A DNA stretch of 64,000 nt from Flavobacterium aquidurense (lineage in GTDB: Bacteria; Bacteroidota; Bacteroidia; Flavobacteriales; Flavobacteriaceae): contig FNPS01000001.1 of NCBI GenBank assembly GCA_900107365.1, forward strand, positions 930,001 to 994,000. The letters are read 5' to 3'. This document shows, piece by piece, positions 9,963 to 19,144 of the stretch. A program made the translations under genes and the position numbers. Within the stretch, counting starts at the first letter, position 1. Each line of letters starts with the position of its first letter. The notes beneath the pieces were generated by a model, which was not told the DNA's origin, did no database searches, and saw nothing but the letters and a program-made list of their open reading frames with translations.

Positions 9963-10559
9963 TTATTCTTTATATAAAATGATCACCGCTTTGTAACCTT
10001 TACCAACATTCCACTGGCTTGATTCGATCACATCACCTTTATCATCATAAACCTGAAATTCAGCTGTATTTGGTGAAGCAGAACCTTCGTTCAGCGCTTC
10101 AAAATCAATTTTATTGATACCTTTTACTAAATTTATTTTGAAACCTTTATAACTTCCGTCAAGAAGTACTTCTGGTTCAATAACCTTATCATTCAAATAT
10201 ACTTTGATCTTATCACCGTCAACAAAAGCAGCATCCCTGTAACGAATGGTAGACGTAAAAGATTTCGTTACAAATCCACCTAAATATTCATTTCGTCTGT
10301 AAAAAACACCTTCTACATTAGCTTCTTTTTTATAAAGTATATTATTATTGAAAAGTTCGTCCGGGTTAATTTTTAAGACAATCGGCTCTTTTGAAAGTGC
10401 CGGTGGTTCTGCGGTTGGAGGTGTTTCAGTTGGCGGAATAACTTCTTTATTTTCTGAATTTTTAGGTGGGATTGATTGCTGTTTTCTGTTGAGCTCATCC
10501 TGCCCAAATCCATGCAGCGAAATACCAATCATCATAACTAAAAACAAAATCTTTTTCAT
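9963..10559 (-). CDS. Secreted protein of unknown function
   Basis: 198 residues with a clear signal peptide (MKKILFLVMMIGISLHGFG then Q). A proline/glutamate-rich linker lies at about 30-60, and a beta-rich domain of about 135 residues follows. That domain contains YRRNEYLGGF and LDGSYKGFKINLVKGINKI, which resembles an immunoglobulin-like or jelly-roll fold, but I recognise no family. It has its own terminator. The next upstream gene is an outer-membrane barrel, 144 bp away in the same direction, so a functional link is possible but not shown. Confidence 0.7.
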   Translation of the reverse strand: MKKILFLVMMIGISLHGFGQDELNRKQQSIPPKNSENKEVIPPTETPPTAEPPALSKEPIVLKINPDELFNNNILYKKEANVEGVFYRRNEYLGGFVTKSFTSTIRYRDAAFVDGDKIKVYLNDKVIEPEVLLDGSYKGFKINLVKGINKIDFEALNEGSASPNTAEFQVYDDKGDVIESSQWNVGKGYKAVIILYKE

Positions 10560-10703
10560 ACTTTTTTATTATTTTTTATATAAGTTAATATTAGATTTAA
10601 CCTATTATCATAAACATTTAATTGAACTATTTATTGCCTTTATGAAGAACTGATTATCAAAAAGAGCTCGCTTTTATAAATTATTTAACAGCTGTTACCT
10701 TTT

Positions 10704-11777
10704 TTAAAAAGCTTCTCCAATTCTGAAATAAATTCCCCAGTCGTCTTTTCCAACTGCAGCATCAAGTCCTACGTTGAATTTTACGGTTTTAAAAGCTTTG
10801 TAGCGATATCCAACGCCGGCACCCGGATACATTTTCCAGTTGAAATCGGGTGTATCTGAGCCATAAATGGTGGCAAGACCCGCAAATCCTACAACACCCA
10901 TCTTTTTATTAAAATTATATCGATATTCACTCTGTATCGCCATTAAGCCGTCACCGCGATATTTACCTTCAGAATATCCTCTGATGTCTTCCCCGCCAAT
11001 GGTAACCTGTTGTTCAAAAGCAATATTACCCAATCCGAATTTACCGGAAAAACGGGCTGCCAAAACATCTGTTCCATTACGCATCGGAATGTATTTATTA
11101 TATTCGGATAGTATTTTATTAGCATTAACCTCATTTCCAAACCATTCCGGAAAAGTAACCCATCGCATTCTGACTTTTTCACCTTTCGTAGGATAGTAAA
11201 CGGCATCACGCGTATCATAAAGTGCTATGGCCTGTAAACCATTTGTATGTGTTTTTGAAGCGGGTTGTACATCGTCCTGGTAAGTAGTGTCATAATGTGC
11301 ATACGAATAACCAATTCCCGCATATAATGATTTTACAATTTTACGTTGCACACTAAAATTCACCACAGTGGTTTTGGTACCATAATCGTAAAAATTAGGT
11401 GTATCAATATCATCCATATAAAATTGAGAATTCTGATTTCCTGTCATAAAGAAAAATGTGCCACGCCAACTATCTTCTTTAAAGTAAAATTTGTTGAATA
11501 AAGCCAGAAAATAAGATTTATTAGTAGTGTAAATGGCTGATGCTCCGGATAAGTTCTTGGGAGAAATTGTATCGGCTTGATTTATTTTATACATCATCAT
11601 GGGAATAGCGCCAAACATAAATTCAAGATTTCTGTTGTAACTGATGTACGGCATTACATTAAAATCGATATTCTTTTGGGATTTTACAGCTGTTGCAGTA
11701 CTATCATTTGGTTTAGTTTGCGTCCATGCCAATGAGCAATATAAAAACAAGATTATAAATACTAAAATTTTCTGCAT
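10704..11777 (-). CDS. Omp85-type outer-membrane beta-barrel protein without POTRA domains
   Basis: 357 residues with a signal peptide (MQKILVFIILFLYCSLAW). It is nearly all amphipathic beta strands of the bacterial surface antigen (D15/BamA/TamA C-terminal) class. Motifs include IALYDTRDAVYYPTKGEKVRM, a late GGEDIRGYSEGKYRG that fits the conserved R-G-[YF] barrel loop, and a terminal strand ending in phenylalanine. It is far shorter than BamA and has no room for POTRA domains. It is therefore one of the short Omp85 proteins common in this phylum, whose role is mostly unknown. Confidence 0.83.
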   Translation of the reverse strand: MQKILVFIILFLYCSLAWTQTKPNDSTATAVKSQKNIDFNVMPYISYNRNLEFMFGAIPMMMYKINQADTISPKNLSGASAIYTTNKSYFLALFNKFYFKEDSWRGTFFFMTGNQNSQFYMDDIDTPNFYDYGTKTTVVNFSVQRKIVKSLYAGIGYSYAHYDTTYQDDVQPASKTHTNGLQAIALYDTRDAVYYPTKGEKVRMRWVTFPEWFGNEVNANKILSEYNKYIPMRNGTDVLAARFSGKFGLGNIAFEQQVTIGGEDIRGYSEGKYRGDGLMAIQSEYRYNFNKKMGVVGFAGLATIYGSDTPDFNWKMYPGAGVGYRYKAFKTVKFNVGLDAAVGKDDWGIYFRIGEAF

Positions 11778-11919
11778 TTGATTGTATTTGAAAGTTATGA
11801 ATCGCTTATTAGTACACTATTTTACACAAAGAATTATCATAAATATACATAGAATTATTTTTAAAATGCTGATTTGTAATAGAATCATTATTTTTAAATG
11901 ACCCATCAAAAAAAATTAC

Positions 11920-12010
11920 CGCAAAGTGTGCAAAGTTTTTTTATCAGCTGTGTTTACAAGATCTTTAAAAAGTTCGCAAAGCTATGTGATTAACCTTTGC
12001 TACCCTTGCG
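11920..12010. repeat. Degenerate GCAAAG intergenic repeat with inverted arms
   Basis: CGCAAAGTGTGCAAAG (11920-11935) is matched in inverted orientation by CTTTGCTACCCTTGCG (11995-12010), with another GTTCGCAAAG between them. Repeats with this GCAAAG vocabulary are, from memory, scattered between genes in Flavobacterium genomes. The element lies in a 637-bp gap that holds no gene. Confidence 0.55.
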
Positions 12011-12085
12011 TCAATTATTAGTTTGATTGCGTTTAAAAAGTTTAGCCACAGATTAAGGGATTAAAATAATTTCTTTTACTTTATT

Positions 12086-12159
12086 ATTTCTCTCGCAGAT
12101 TCCGCAGATATAGCAGATATAGGAATCTTAATTTAATCTGCGGAATCTGCGAGAGAAAT
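12086..12159. repeat. Perfect 24-bp inverted repeat, second intergenic repeat unit
   Basis: Two arms of 24 bp (12086-12109 and 12136-12159) are exact reverse complements across a 26-base loop; the core is CTCGCAGATTCCGCAG. The stem is much longer than a terminator stem and has no T-run directly after it. The right part of the gap (12181-12349) holds a short AAAGGC/GCCTTT hairpin near 12270 and nothing else I can name. Confidence 0.75.
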
Positions 12160-12349
12160 TAATTTAAAAGACAACAATTCAAGCCATTTCAATTAACGAA
12201 ATTCCTTCGCCTATTCGCTATCGCTTTTGTTGTGGCAAAAACTTTTATATATCGCAATAAAAAAGGCTTGAGCCTTTGTGAATTTTGCGGTTAAGGAAGC
12301 AAAACCTGAGTTTTCTATGTTAAAAACAAATTTTAATAAATAACAAAAA

Positions 12350-12374
12350 ACACCTGCAGTTAGACTGCAGATGT
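12350..12374 (-). terminator. Intrinsic terminator of the DUF892-katE pair
   Basis: Stem CACCTGCAGT / ACTGCAGATG with a 3-base loop and one G-U pair. On the minus strand it is followed by TTTTTTG, 40 bp after the stop of the DUF892 gene. Confidence 0.85.
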
Positions 12375-12414
12375 CTTTCTCAGTAAAATGAAAATAAGTA
12401 ATAAAGTATGCTGC

Positions 12415-12981
12415 TTATTCAGCTGCGACCATATTTACTGTATTTAATGCAACATCACTAAGCACACAATCGGCCTCTTTTTCTTCAGCCAGAGTTTGCG
12501 TTAATAATTTTGCGACGTCATTTTCGCCAAGTGTTTTTGCAAAGGCACATAAGGTACCATAAGTTGCAATTTCATAATGTTCAATTTTTTGTGATGCCGC
12601 TATAATACCAGCATCTCTAACAGCTCCCGGCACAGTTTCCAGAAGAATGCTGTCGCCTTCTTTTAGCAATCCGGCCATGGCTTCGCATTTTTTTCCTTCT
12701 GCACTTTCGCCAAGCAGTTCAAAAACTTTTTCCAATCTTTTTACTTGATTTTCGGTTACAGCCAGATGTTCTAAAATAGCACTTGTAAGGGTAGGAGATG
12801 TTGCATTGGAAGCCATTTTTGGCAAAGCACTCACAAGCGCATTTTCTGCCCAGTAAATATCTTTTAGACTGTCAATAAAGAAATCTTTTAGTTCCGAAGC
12901 AGCATCTGGAGAAGGTTGCACTATATTATTTTTTACCCCTTTATTTGTGGCAGTCGGAGTAGGGTTATCTGAATTTTTCAT
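12415..12981 (-). CDS. DUF892 (YciE/YciF-type) ferritin-like protein
   Basis: 188 residues. After a disordered N-terminal 30 residues comes a four-helix ferritin-like bundle of the DUF892 family. Motifs are LKDFFIDSLKDIYWAENAL in helix 1, HLAVTENQVKRLE in helix 2, and QKIEHYEIATYGTL and EEKEAD in helices 3 and 4, giving the E/H residues of a di-iron site. Family members are induced by osmotic and oxidative stress. It begins 17 bp after katE ends, so the two are co-transcribed, which fits a peroxide or desiccation response. Confidence 0.9.
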   Translation of the reverse strand: MKNSDNPTPTATNKGVKNNIVQPSPDAASELKDFFIDSLKDIYWAENALVSALPKMASNATSPTLTSAILEHLAVTENQVKRLEKVFELLGESAEGKKCEAMAGLLKEGDSILLETVPGAVRDAGIIAASQKIEHYEIATYGTLCAFAKTLGENDVAKLLTQTLAEEKEADCVLSDVALNTVNMVAAE

Positions 12982-12998
12982 AAGTTGTATGTTTAGTG

Positions 12999-15140
12999 TT
13001 AATTGTATAAATTTTCCTCACGTTCCCAAATACGATGATTTGCCATGGCACTTATAAAATCGAGTGCAAATGTTTCGGTTGCAGGTTCACTGTAAAGTAT
13101 TATACCTGTATCATCATTATTAAGTTTTGAAGCAAACGGTGTTTCGCTTAGAATTCCAATAGCCTGACCGTCGGCACCAATTACTTTGCAATGTTTGTAG
13201 GCGTCGTTTAAGAACTCAAGAACGTCATCATTCTTCGCCAAATCATTTAGGCCTTCACTAGACGGAATATAAACGGCATCAAAAAGAACTGATGAAGTAG
13301 TTAATAAACTAAAATCAACCGGAATTGCACCGCCTTCGTCTGTAAGAACAGATCCCAAGTTCTTAGCAATTACAAACCCTTTGGCATCTTCTTTTAATAA
13401 AATATTTTTGATGTTCATCACTGAAGCAGCAGAAACACCATCGGCACAAAGAATAGCTACTTTTCTGGAGGCAATTGTTGGAGAATTCGTTGGATTTTTG
13501 ATCATCGAAAGCGCATCAGAAGACTTCACCGATGAATCGATAGAACGTGGTTCCTGATTTCCCATTTCATTTTCCGGAGAAACACCTTTGTTTATTGGAG
13601 TTTCAAGTATTGAGGGTACAGAAGTACCTAATCCTTCCGCCACTTTTTCGGCCAATTGCATGTCTACCTGAGATAAAAGGCCTAACATTCTGACTCTGAT
13701 CGCAGCTGTTTCTACTTTTCCAAGTTCAAAACGCAACGCTTTTACAATATGACTTTTTTCTGTAGGGGTCTGACTGTTGAAGAATAATTTTGCCTGACCA
13801 AAATGATCGGCGAAACTTTCGCTTCTTTCTCGTACTTTATGAGCGTCTACACGTTCATTAAAACTTGAAAATCCACCTTCTTCAATTTTAGCCTGAAAAG
13901 GACATCCGCCTCCAAGCGAATTAGGATGGTAACTCACACGACCTTTATTGATCTCTTGGCGCATATGCCCGTCACGCTGGTTGTTGTGTGTTGGAGAAAC
14001 GCTTCTGTTAATCGGAATTTCATGAAAGTTTGGACTTCCTAATCTTGATAATTGCGTATCGGTATAAGAGAACAATCTGCCCTGAAGCAGGGGATCATTT
14101 GTAAAATCAATTCCTGGTACAACATGTCCGGGATGAAAAGCAACCTGTTCTGTTTCTGCAAAGAAATTGTCCGGATTTTTATTCAATACCATGCGGCCAA
14201 TTATTTTTACAGGAACCAATTCTTCAGGAACGATTTTAGTTGGATCCAGTAAATCAAATTCATATTTGTGTTCGTCTGCTTGTGGAATGATTTGTACACC
14301 TAGTTCCCATTCAGGGAAATTTCCCATGTCAATAGCTTCCCACAAATCCTGTCTGTGAAAATCAGGGTTTTTTCCTGAAATTTTCAAAGCTTCGTCCCAA
14401 ACTACAGCATGTGTTCCTAATTTAGGCTTCCAGTGAAATTTCACAAAAACGGACTCGTTTGCTTCGTTAATTAATCTAAAAGTATGAACTCCAAAGCCTT
14501 CCATCATTCGATAACTTCTCGGAATAGCGCGGTCTGACATCGCCCACATAATCATGTGCATGGATTCCGGCATTAGCGAAATAAAGTCCCAGAAGGTATC
14601 GTGAGCAGAGGCAGCCTGCGGAATTTCATTATGCGGTTCTGGTTTTACAGCATGAATTAAATCAGGAAATTTTGAAGCATCCTGAATGAAGAAAACCGGA
14701 ACATTATTCCCTACCAAATCATAAATTCCTTCTTGTGTATAAAATTTTACCGCAAATCCTCTCACATCTCTAGCAAGATCAGTAGAACCTCTAAAACCCG
14801 CAACTGTCGAAAAGCGAACAAAAACAGGCGTTTTTAATCCGGCTTCTTTCAAAAATCCGGCTTTTGTTAATTCCGGAATCGGGTTGGTCACTTCAAAAAA
14901 ACCATGAGCACCGGAACCACGCGCGTGTACGATTCTTTCCGGAATTCTTTCGTGGTCAAAATGGGTTATTTTTTCTCTTAAAATAAAATCTTCGAGTAGC
15001 GAAGGGCCACGTTCGCCAGCTTTAAGTGAATTGTTGTCGTCGTTAATACGAACGCCCTGATCAGTGGTCAGGAACTTATTTGTTCCGTCTGATTTGTTTT
15101 GCAGCAAATCACGCTGTTTTTCATCTTGAAAATTTTCCAT
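12999..15140 (-). CDS. katE: Catalase HPII, large-subunit monofunctional haem catalase
   Basis: 713 residues, the length of the large-subunit clade. The distal haem residues are H72 (in RIVHARGSGAHG) and N145; the proximal haem tyrosine is Y359 in RLFSYTDTQ. The last 150 residues (from SRKVAILCADGVSA) form the DJ-1/PfpI-like domain that marks HPII-type enzymes. It converts hydrogen peroxide to water and oxygen in the cytoplasm. It is followed after 17 bp by the DUF892 gene. A minus-strand TAAATTTG (15228-15235) about 90 bp ahead may be its -7 box. Confidence 0.96.
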   Translation of the reverse strand: MENFQDEKQRDLLQNKSDGTNKFLTTDQGVRINDDNNSLKAGERGPSLLEDFILREKITHFDHERIPERIVHARGSGAHGFFEVTNPIPELTKAGFLKEAGLKTPVFVRFSTVAGFRGSTDLARDVRGFAVKFYTQEGIYDLVGNNVPVFFIQDASKFPDLIHAVKPEPHNEIPQAASAHDTFWDFISLMPESMHMIMWAMSDRAIPRSYRMMEGFGVHTFRLINEANESVFVKFHWKPKLGTHAVVWDEALKISGKNPDFHRQDLWEAIDMGNFPEWELGVQIIPQADEHKYEFDLLDPTKIVPEELVPVKIIGRMVLNKNPDNFFAETEQVAFHPGHVVPGIDFTNDPLLQGRLFSYTDTQLSRLGSPNFHEIPINRSVSPTHNNQRDGHMRQEINKGRVSYHPNSLGGGCPFQAKIEEGGFSSFNERVDAHKVRERSESFADHFGQAKLFFNSQTPTEKSHIVKALRFELGKVETAAIRVRMLGLLSQVDMQLAEKVAEGLGTSVPSILETPINKGVSPENEMGNQEPRSIDSSVKSSDALSMIKNPTNSPTIASRKVAILCADGVSAASVMNIKNILLKEDAKGFVIAKNLGSVLTDEGGAIPVDFSLLTTSSVLFDAVYIPSSEGLNDLAKNDDVLEFLNDAYKHCKVIGADGQAIGILSETPFASKLNNDDTGIILYSEPATETFALDFISAMANHRIWEREENLYN

Positions 15141-15291
15141 AATCTTGATTTTAGTTTTTTTTTTTGGAGTTTTTTGCTTTGTTATTGCCAGTGTATTAGT
15201 GTGTTATGTTTTAATAACAAATGATTTCAAATTTAATTTAAGTATCTGCTAACATCTTATAACATTATTTTTTAAGATTGTACAATTACCA

Positions 15292-16050
15292 TTATATGCT
15301 TTGATGATGGGGTCTTATTTGCATGGTTACAATGTCACATCTTTTTGGTTGAGATAAACAAAATAAAACGCTCATGGCAATATCATCAGCTTCAAGCATT
15401 TCCATTTTATTAATTTTCTTTTGATGCTCTTCTTTTGTGCCGGGCTGCATATCGCTGGCAACAGCTCCAGGTTCAATTAAAGAAACTTTGATTCCGAATG
15501 GATTAACTTCTTTACGTAGTGAAGTGCTAAATCCTCGTATCGCAGATTTGGTGGTTACGTATATAGTGCTTTCCGGCGACTTGTTTTCGGCGCTCATAGA
15601 GCCTATATTGATAATATGTCCGGATTTTTGAGGTGACATTCTGGAAACGGCTTCTTTACAAAAACCGAGGTATCCCATAATATTGGTATCTATGATGTAT
15701 TTCCATTCTTCAAAAGTTCCATCTGTAATGCCATCAGCGGCCAAAGCTGCGTTATTGATCAAAATATCAATACCGCCGAGCTCTTTATCAACTATTTTTA
15801 GGATAGTATTTATATCTTGTTTTTTCGTTACATCGGCAGGGGTACCATAAAGTTCGCAGTCTGGAAATTGTTGTTTGATATCATCAAAAGCCTTTCTGAA
15901 AGCTTCGTGGTCTCTTCCAAAAATAAGCACGCGTCCGCCAAGGGAAACCAATAAATCGGCAATGGCTTTTCCTATTCCGTTGGTTCCGCCTGTTATTACA
16001 ATTCTTTTATCTTTAATGTTTTGTCCAAAATATTCGTTTAGCTGTCTCAT
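15292..16050 (-). CDS. SDR-family NAD(P)-dependent oxidoreductase
   Basis: 252 residues with a Rossmann fold. The cofactor motif TGGTNGIG is at 20-27, NNAA at 99-102, the catalytic serine near S151, and Y164/K168 in YVTTKSA. This is a classical short-chain dehydrogenase/reductase. An extra N-terminal segment (MRQLNEYFGQNIKDK) precedes the first strand. The substrate is unknown. It starts 27 bp after the 727-residue protein ends, so the two are probably one transcript within the stress block. SDRs of this type often accompany catalase and DUF892 genes in soil bacteria, which supports a stress role only indirectly. Confidence 0.9.
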   Translation of the reverse strand: MRQLNEYFGQNIKDKRIVITGGTNGIGKAIADLLVSLGGRVLIFGRDHEAFRKAFDDIKQQFPDCELYGTPADVTKKQDINTILKIVDKELGGIDILINNAALAADGITDGTFEEWKYIIDTNIMGYLGFCKEAVSRMSPQKSGHIINIGSMSAENKSPESTIYVTTKSAIRGFSTSLRKEVNPFGIKVSLIEPGAVASDMQPGTKEEHQKKINKMEMLEADDIAMSVLFCLSQPKRCDIVTMQIRPHHQSI

Positions 16051-16077
16051 AATTAGATTTTTATTTCTTAATTAATA

Positions 16078-18261
16078 TTACCATTGTACTTTAATTAATC
16101 CCTTACCTGAAATTTCGTATTCGTTTATTTTTAGGTTTTCTTTAAATGGTTTCAGAGCTTCCTTGTTCTGAAATACTTTCATTTGAATTTTGTGATCATA
16201 CATTTTTATAATTTTCAGATTGTATACCATATCCTGATCACCATCGAGTTTTATAGTGATTGATTTTCCTCTTTTAGTAGGTTGAGTAATAGGATAATCT
16301 ATGAAAAGAAGAAAATTTCCACCGATTTTTATGTATTGTCTTGGTACAATTCCAAAGGCCATTCCGGCGCCATACACTTCCTGACCTACCTGACCGCTTT
16401 TTTGCCAGCCATTATACAAATCCTCCAAAGGAACCCACAAATCAGCCTGTATTTCTCCGGTTTTTACTTCGTCAGACAGCATGTCCTGCGGAAGCAGCGG
16501 CGGATAATAATAAGCGATTCGATTAACGGCGTATTTAACGAATTCCGGAATCAGGGTTTTTAACGATGGTAAAATATCCACGTCTTTCGACTGAACAAAA
16601 TATTCCGACAATGCAGCATAAACTTCTAATTCTTCATAGGCAGCGGTATACGGCGCATCATTAAGTGGAAATATGGAAAAGAAATTAGTATAATTTTTAC
16701 CGTAGCCATATTTGCAATCATAAAGCTGTACATTCTTGAATAATCCAGTGAGGCAGGTGTAGCTTATTTCCAGATATAATTTTTCATTGGTTATTTTATA
16801 TAATTCTAATAATGCTCCGGCTGCAAATGCGGTGTTATTGGCCTGATACAATATTTCGACGCCTAGTTCTGCTAATTTTTTGGCTGCTTTTTTTGCTTCG
16901 TTTAAGTAGCGTTTTTCTTTAGTCAACTTAAAAAGCAATAGCATTAAGTGTGCATAAGCGCCTGCAACATCCCTTTCTCCTCCGGCGCCGGGAGCAGTCT
17001 CTTTTTTTATGATATTGAGGGTTTCCATATCATAAAACACCGGCCATTCGTATTTAAAATGATGAGCCACTTTTATAACATAATCGATAGAATCCAATAC
17101 CAGCTTTCTGGCGCTCTTGTCTCCGTGTAATGCCAATCTGGCCAAATTCATTAAGGGATGATGCAAATACCAGGAATCCATCACCATTTCCTTCTTTTGT
17201 TCTTCAGACTGATCCAATTTGTCGGCAAGCGCCGGAAGCCATCGATTAATACAATTTATTTTTGGATCATAAAAAGCAGGCAACCCCTTAATTAAATCAT
17301 CATAAAGTGCGTGTTTTTCACCAGTCCATTTTTCATATTCCTTAAATGGACCTAATACAGCAAGCTGAACCATACTTTCGGCCGGCGTTTCATAATCGCA
17401 CAAGTAAGCATTTAGATACGGATTTCCGTTTGTTTGTGTCCATGCACCTTTATTTTGTTCTAAATCACTTAGAACTTTTTGAGCGATATCCGGCCAAATA
17501 TGATATTCAATTCTGGGCTGTTGCAACACTTTATATACTTTAACAAGATTGTTTAAAAAGTGTTCACACACAGCTGAAGTTTTCTCTAAAATCTCAGTTT
17601 CCAAAACCACATACGCATCTGATATTATAAAAGGTTTACCTGCGGGAAGAGGTGATTTATCAGTTGCAGGGAGTTGAAATCCAATTTCTGGCCAGGTTCC
17701 TCCAACTGTACTTTTTGATTCGGTTTGGGTGGCTTCGCAATATTCTGACAATGAAGTAAGATTTTGATAATAAAGAAACGACCCTGTCTTTGGTTTTGTA
17801 ATACTGGCAAATAGCAACCCGGATCGGGATCCAAATTGCTCCATATGAATTTTACCATTTGTATTTTCTACACTTCCATTTTGTGTCAAAGGCATAATGT
17901 CTCTAGGCCAAAACGGAATCATCAAGGGCGTATTTGCAGTAAAATTGGTTTTATAATGCAAGATAGGGGTTGCTGTGTCCGGAAAATCAACACTAACTTC
18001 ATAATTTCCAAGTTTGGAATTCAATTGAATAACAATCGTTTCGTCATCATCAAAAAGATTAGTAATTTCAAAACAACTGTTCATTCCAAAAGCTGCACGA
18101 AATGCTATTTTTCCTTTTTTGGGAAGAAGTACGACAATCCATAAAGAATCGCCCGTATTATAAAATTGAAACGTATAATCAAGAATTTTTCTTTCTAAAA
18201 GTAATTCACTGTTTTTAACATCTTCCTGAACTGTGGCGCTCCAAGGCGTAACTGTTTGCAT
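16078..18261 (-). CDS. Large protein with a six-hairpin (alpha/alpha toroid) middle domain, unknown function
   Basis: 727 residues, no signal peptide. The first 230 residues are beta-rich. The middle (about 240-640) is a run of helix pairs such as DVAGAYAHLMLLLFKLTKEK and FAAGALLELYKITNEKLYLE, typical of (alpha/alpha)6 barrels in glycosidases and lyases. The last 80 residues return to beta strands. I cannot assign a CAZy family or point to catalytic residues with confidence. It stands between an SDR and a DUF6766 gene in a block bounded by two GH130 enzymes, so a role in sugar metabolism is a reasonable inference. Confidence 0.65.
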   Translation of the reverse strand: MQTVTPWSATVQEDVKNSELLLERKILDYTFQFYNTGDSLWIVVLLPKKGKIAFRAAFGMNSCFEITNLFDDDETIVIQLNSKLGNYEVSVDFPDTATPILHYKTNFTANTPLMIPFWPRDIMPLTQNGSVENTNGKIHMEQFGSRSGLLFASITKPKTGSFLYYQNLTSLSEYCEATQTESKSTVGGTWPEIGFQLPATDKSPLPAGKPFIISDAYVVLETEILEKTSAVCEHFLNNLVKVYKVLQQPRIEYHIWPDIAQKVLSDLEQNKGAWTQTNGNPYLNAYLCDYETPAESMVQLAVLGPFKEYEKWTGEKHALYDDLIKGLPAFYDPKINCINRWLPALADKLDQSEEQKKEMVMDSWYLHHPLMNLARLALHGDKSARKLVLDSIDYVIKVAHHFKYEWPVFYDMETLNIIKKETAPGAGGERDVAGAYAHLMLLLFKLTKEKRYLNEAKKAAKKLAELGVEILYQANNTAFAAGALLELYKITNEKLYLEISYTCLTGLFKNVQLYDCKYGYGKNYTNFFSIFPLNDAPYTAAYEELEVYAALSEYFVQSKDVDILPSLKTLIPEFVKYAVNRIAYYYPPLLPQDMLSDEVKTGEIQADLWVPLEDLYNGWQKSGQVGQEVYGAGMAFGIVPRQYIKIGGNFLLFIDYPITQPTKRGKSITIKLDGDQDMVYNLKIIKMYDHKIQMKVFQNKEALKPFKENLKINEYEISGKGLIKVQW

Positions 18262-18317
18262 AATGATAAATTTTAATGGATTAAAAGATTCTTTTTATAG
18301 TTATTAAAATCTAAGGG

Positions 18318-18974
18318 TTATTCACCTGTTTGCATATGAGGTGCGTCAACAGGTTTCGACTGTGAGGAGCCAATCTGCCTTAAATAAACAGAAAGCAGTA
18401 TGATGGCAAAAACAGAAAGGAATTCGCTTTGCCAGTTTTGAAAAGATTCAAACCAAAATCTGGAATCACCGATATAGTCAGAAACAGATTCTAAAGGCAT
18501 TCCTTTTAATGTTAATTGCTCATTTTGATCTTTTAGACTTCCATAAAAATGAAGTATAAAAGAAATTACAAATAGCAATAACAACGAGATAGTGAGGGAA
18601 TGTTTGTAGAGGGTAAGAATCCAACCGCCTTTTTTTACAGGCCAGGGCGCGTCTTTTCGGGCAGGTGAGGGTTCTCTGTCGACTTCTTCTTTTTTATCTA
18701 GATCCTTTGATTCTGAGGAACCTTTTTGCATTAAAAAAATAGTAAAGACAACAAACAAGCCCATTTGAAGAAATTCGCTTTCCCAATTTTCAAAAGTAGA
18801 TTCAATAAAATGACCTGAAATAAAATAAGAAGAAAGATTTACGGCCGCACCGCCATTTTCGATTAACTCTTTATTATGTTCTTCAAATCCGAAAATTATC
18901 TGACCTGCCAGCGTTACTATAAAAAGTAATAAAAAGCAGATACATAAACCGTTATTGCGTAAGAAGTCTTTCAT
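18318..18974 (-). CDS. DUF6766-type membrane protein, internally duplicated
   Basis: I place the start at 18974 (MKDFLRNNGLC) rather than 19004, because family members begin just before the first helix. The protein has 218 residues and four transmembrane helices in two tandem copies. Copy 1 has the loop NWESEFLQMGLFVVF and ends LMQKGSSESK; copy 2 has NWQSEFLSVFAIILLSVYL and ends LRQIGSSQSK. A charged linker (about 95-120) joins them. Function unknown; such proteins occur in stress-linked clusters. It lies 56 bp upstream of the 727-residue protein on the same strand. Confidence 0.75.
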   Translation of the reverse strand: MKDFLRNNGLCICFLLLFIVTLAGQIIFGFEEHNKELIENGGAAVNLSSYFISGHFIESTFENWESEFLQMGLFVVFTIFLMQKGSSESKDLDKKEEVDREPSPARKDAPWPVKKGGWILTLYKHSLTISLLLLFVISFILHFYGSLKDQNEQLTLKGMPLESVSDYIGDSRFWFESFQNWQSEFLSVFAIILLSVYLRQIGSSQSKPVDAPHMQTGE

Positions 18975-19144
18975 CTTTGTATTTGTTTCTATCAAAATTG
19001 ACAAATACTTATGATGAAAAATTATATAATTAAGGTTAGAAGTTATAAAATTTAAAAGAAGATAATGAGTAGCAAAGCGGAGGGAAAAATAAAAAACCGC
19101 TAAAAATTGCTTTTACCGGTTTACTATAGAGAATAAAAATGCAA

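Noticed and set aside
10348..10653. Plus-strand open frame over the secreted-protein gene
   Set aside because: It is the antisense shadow of a gene with a signal peptide and terminator, with no domain of its own.
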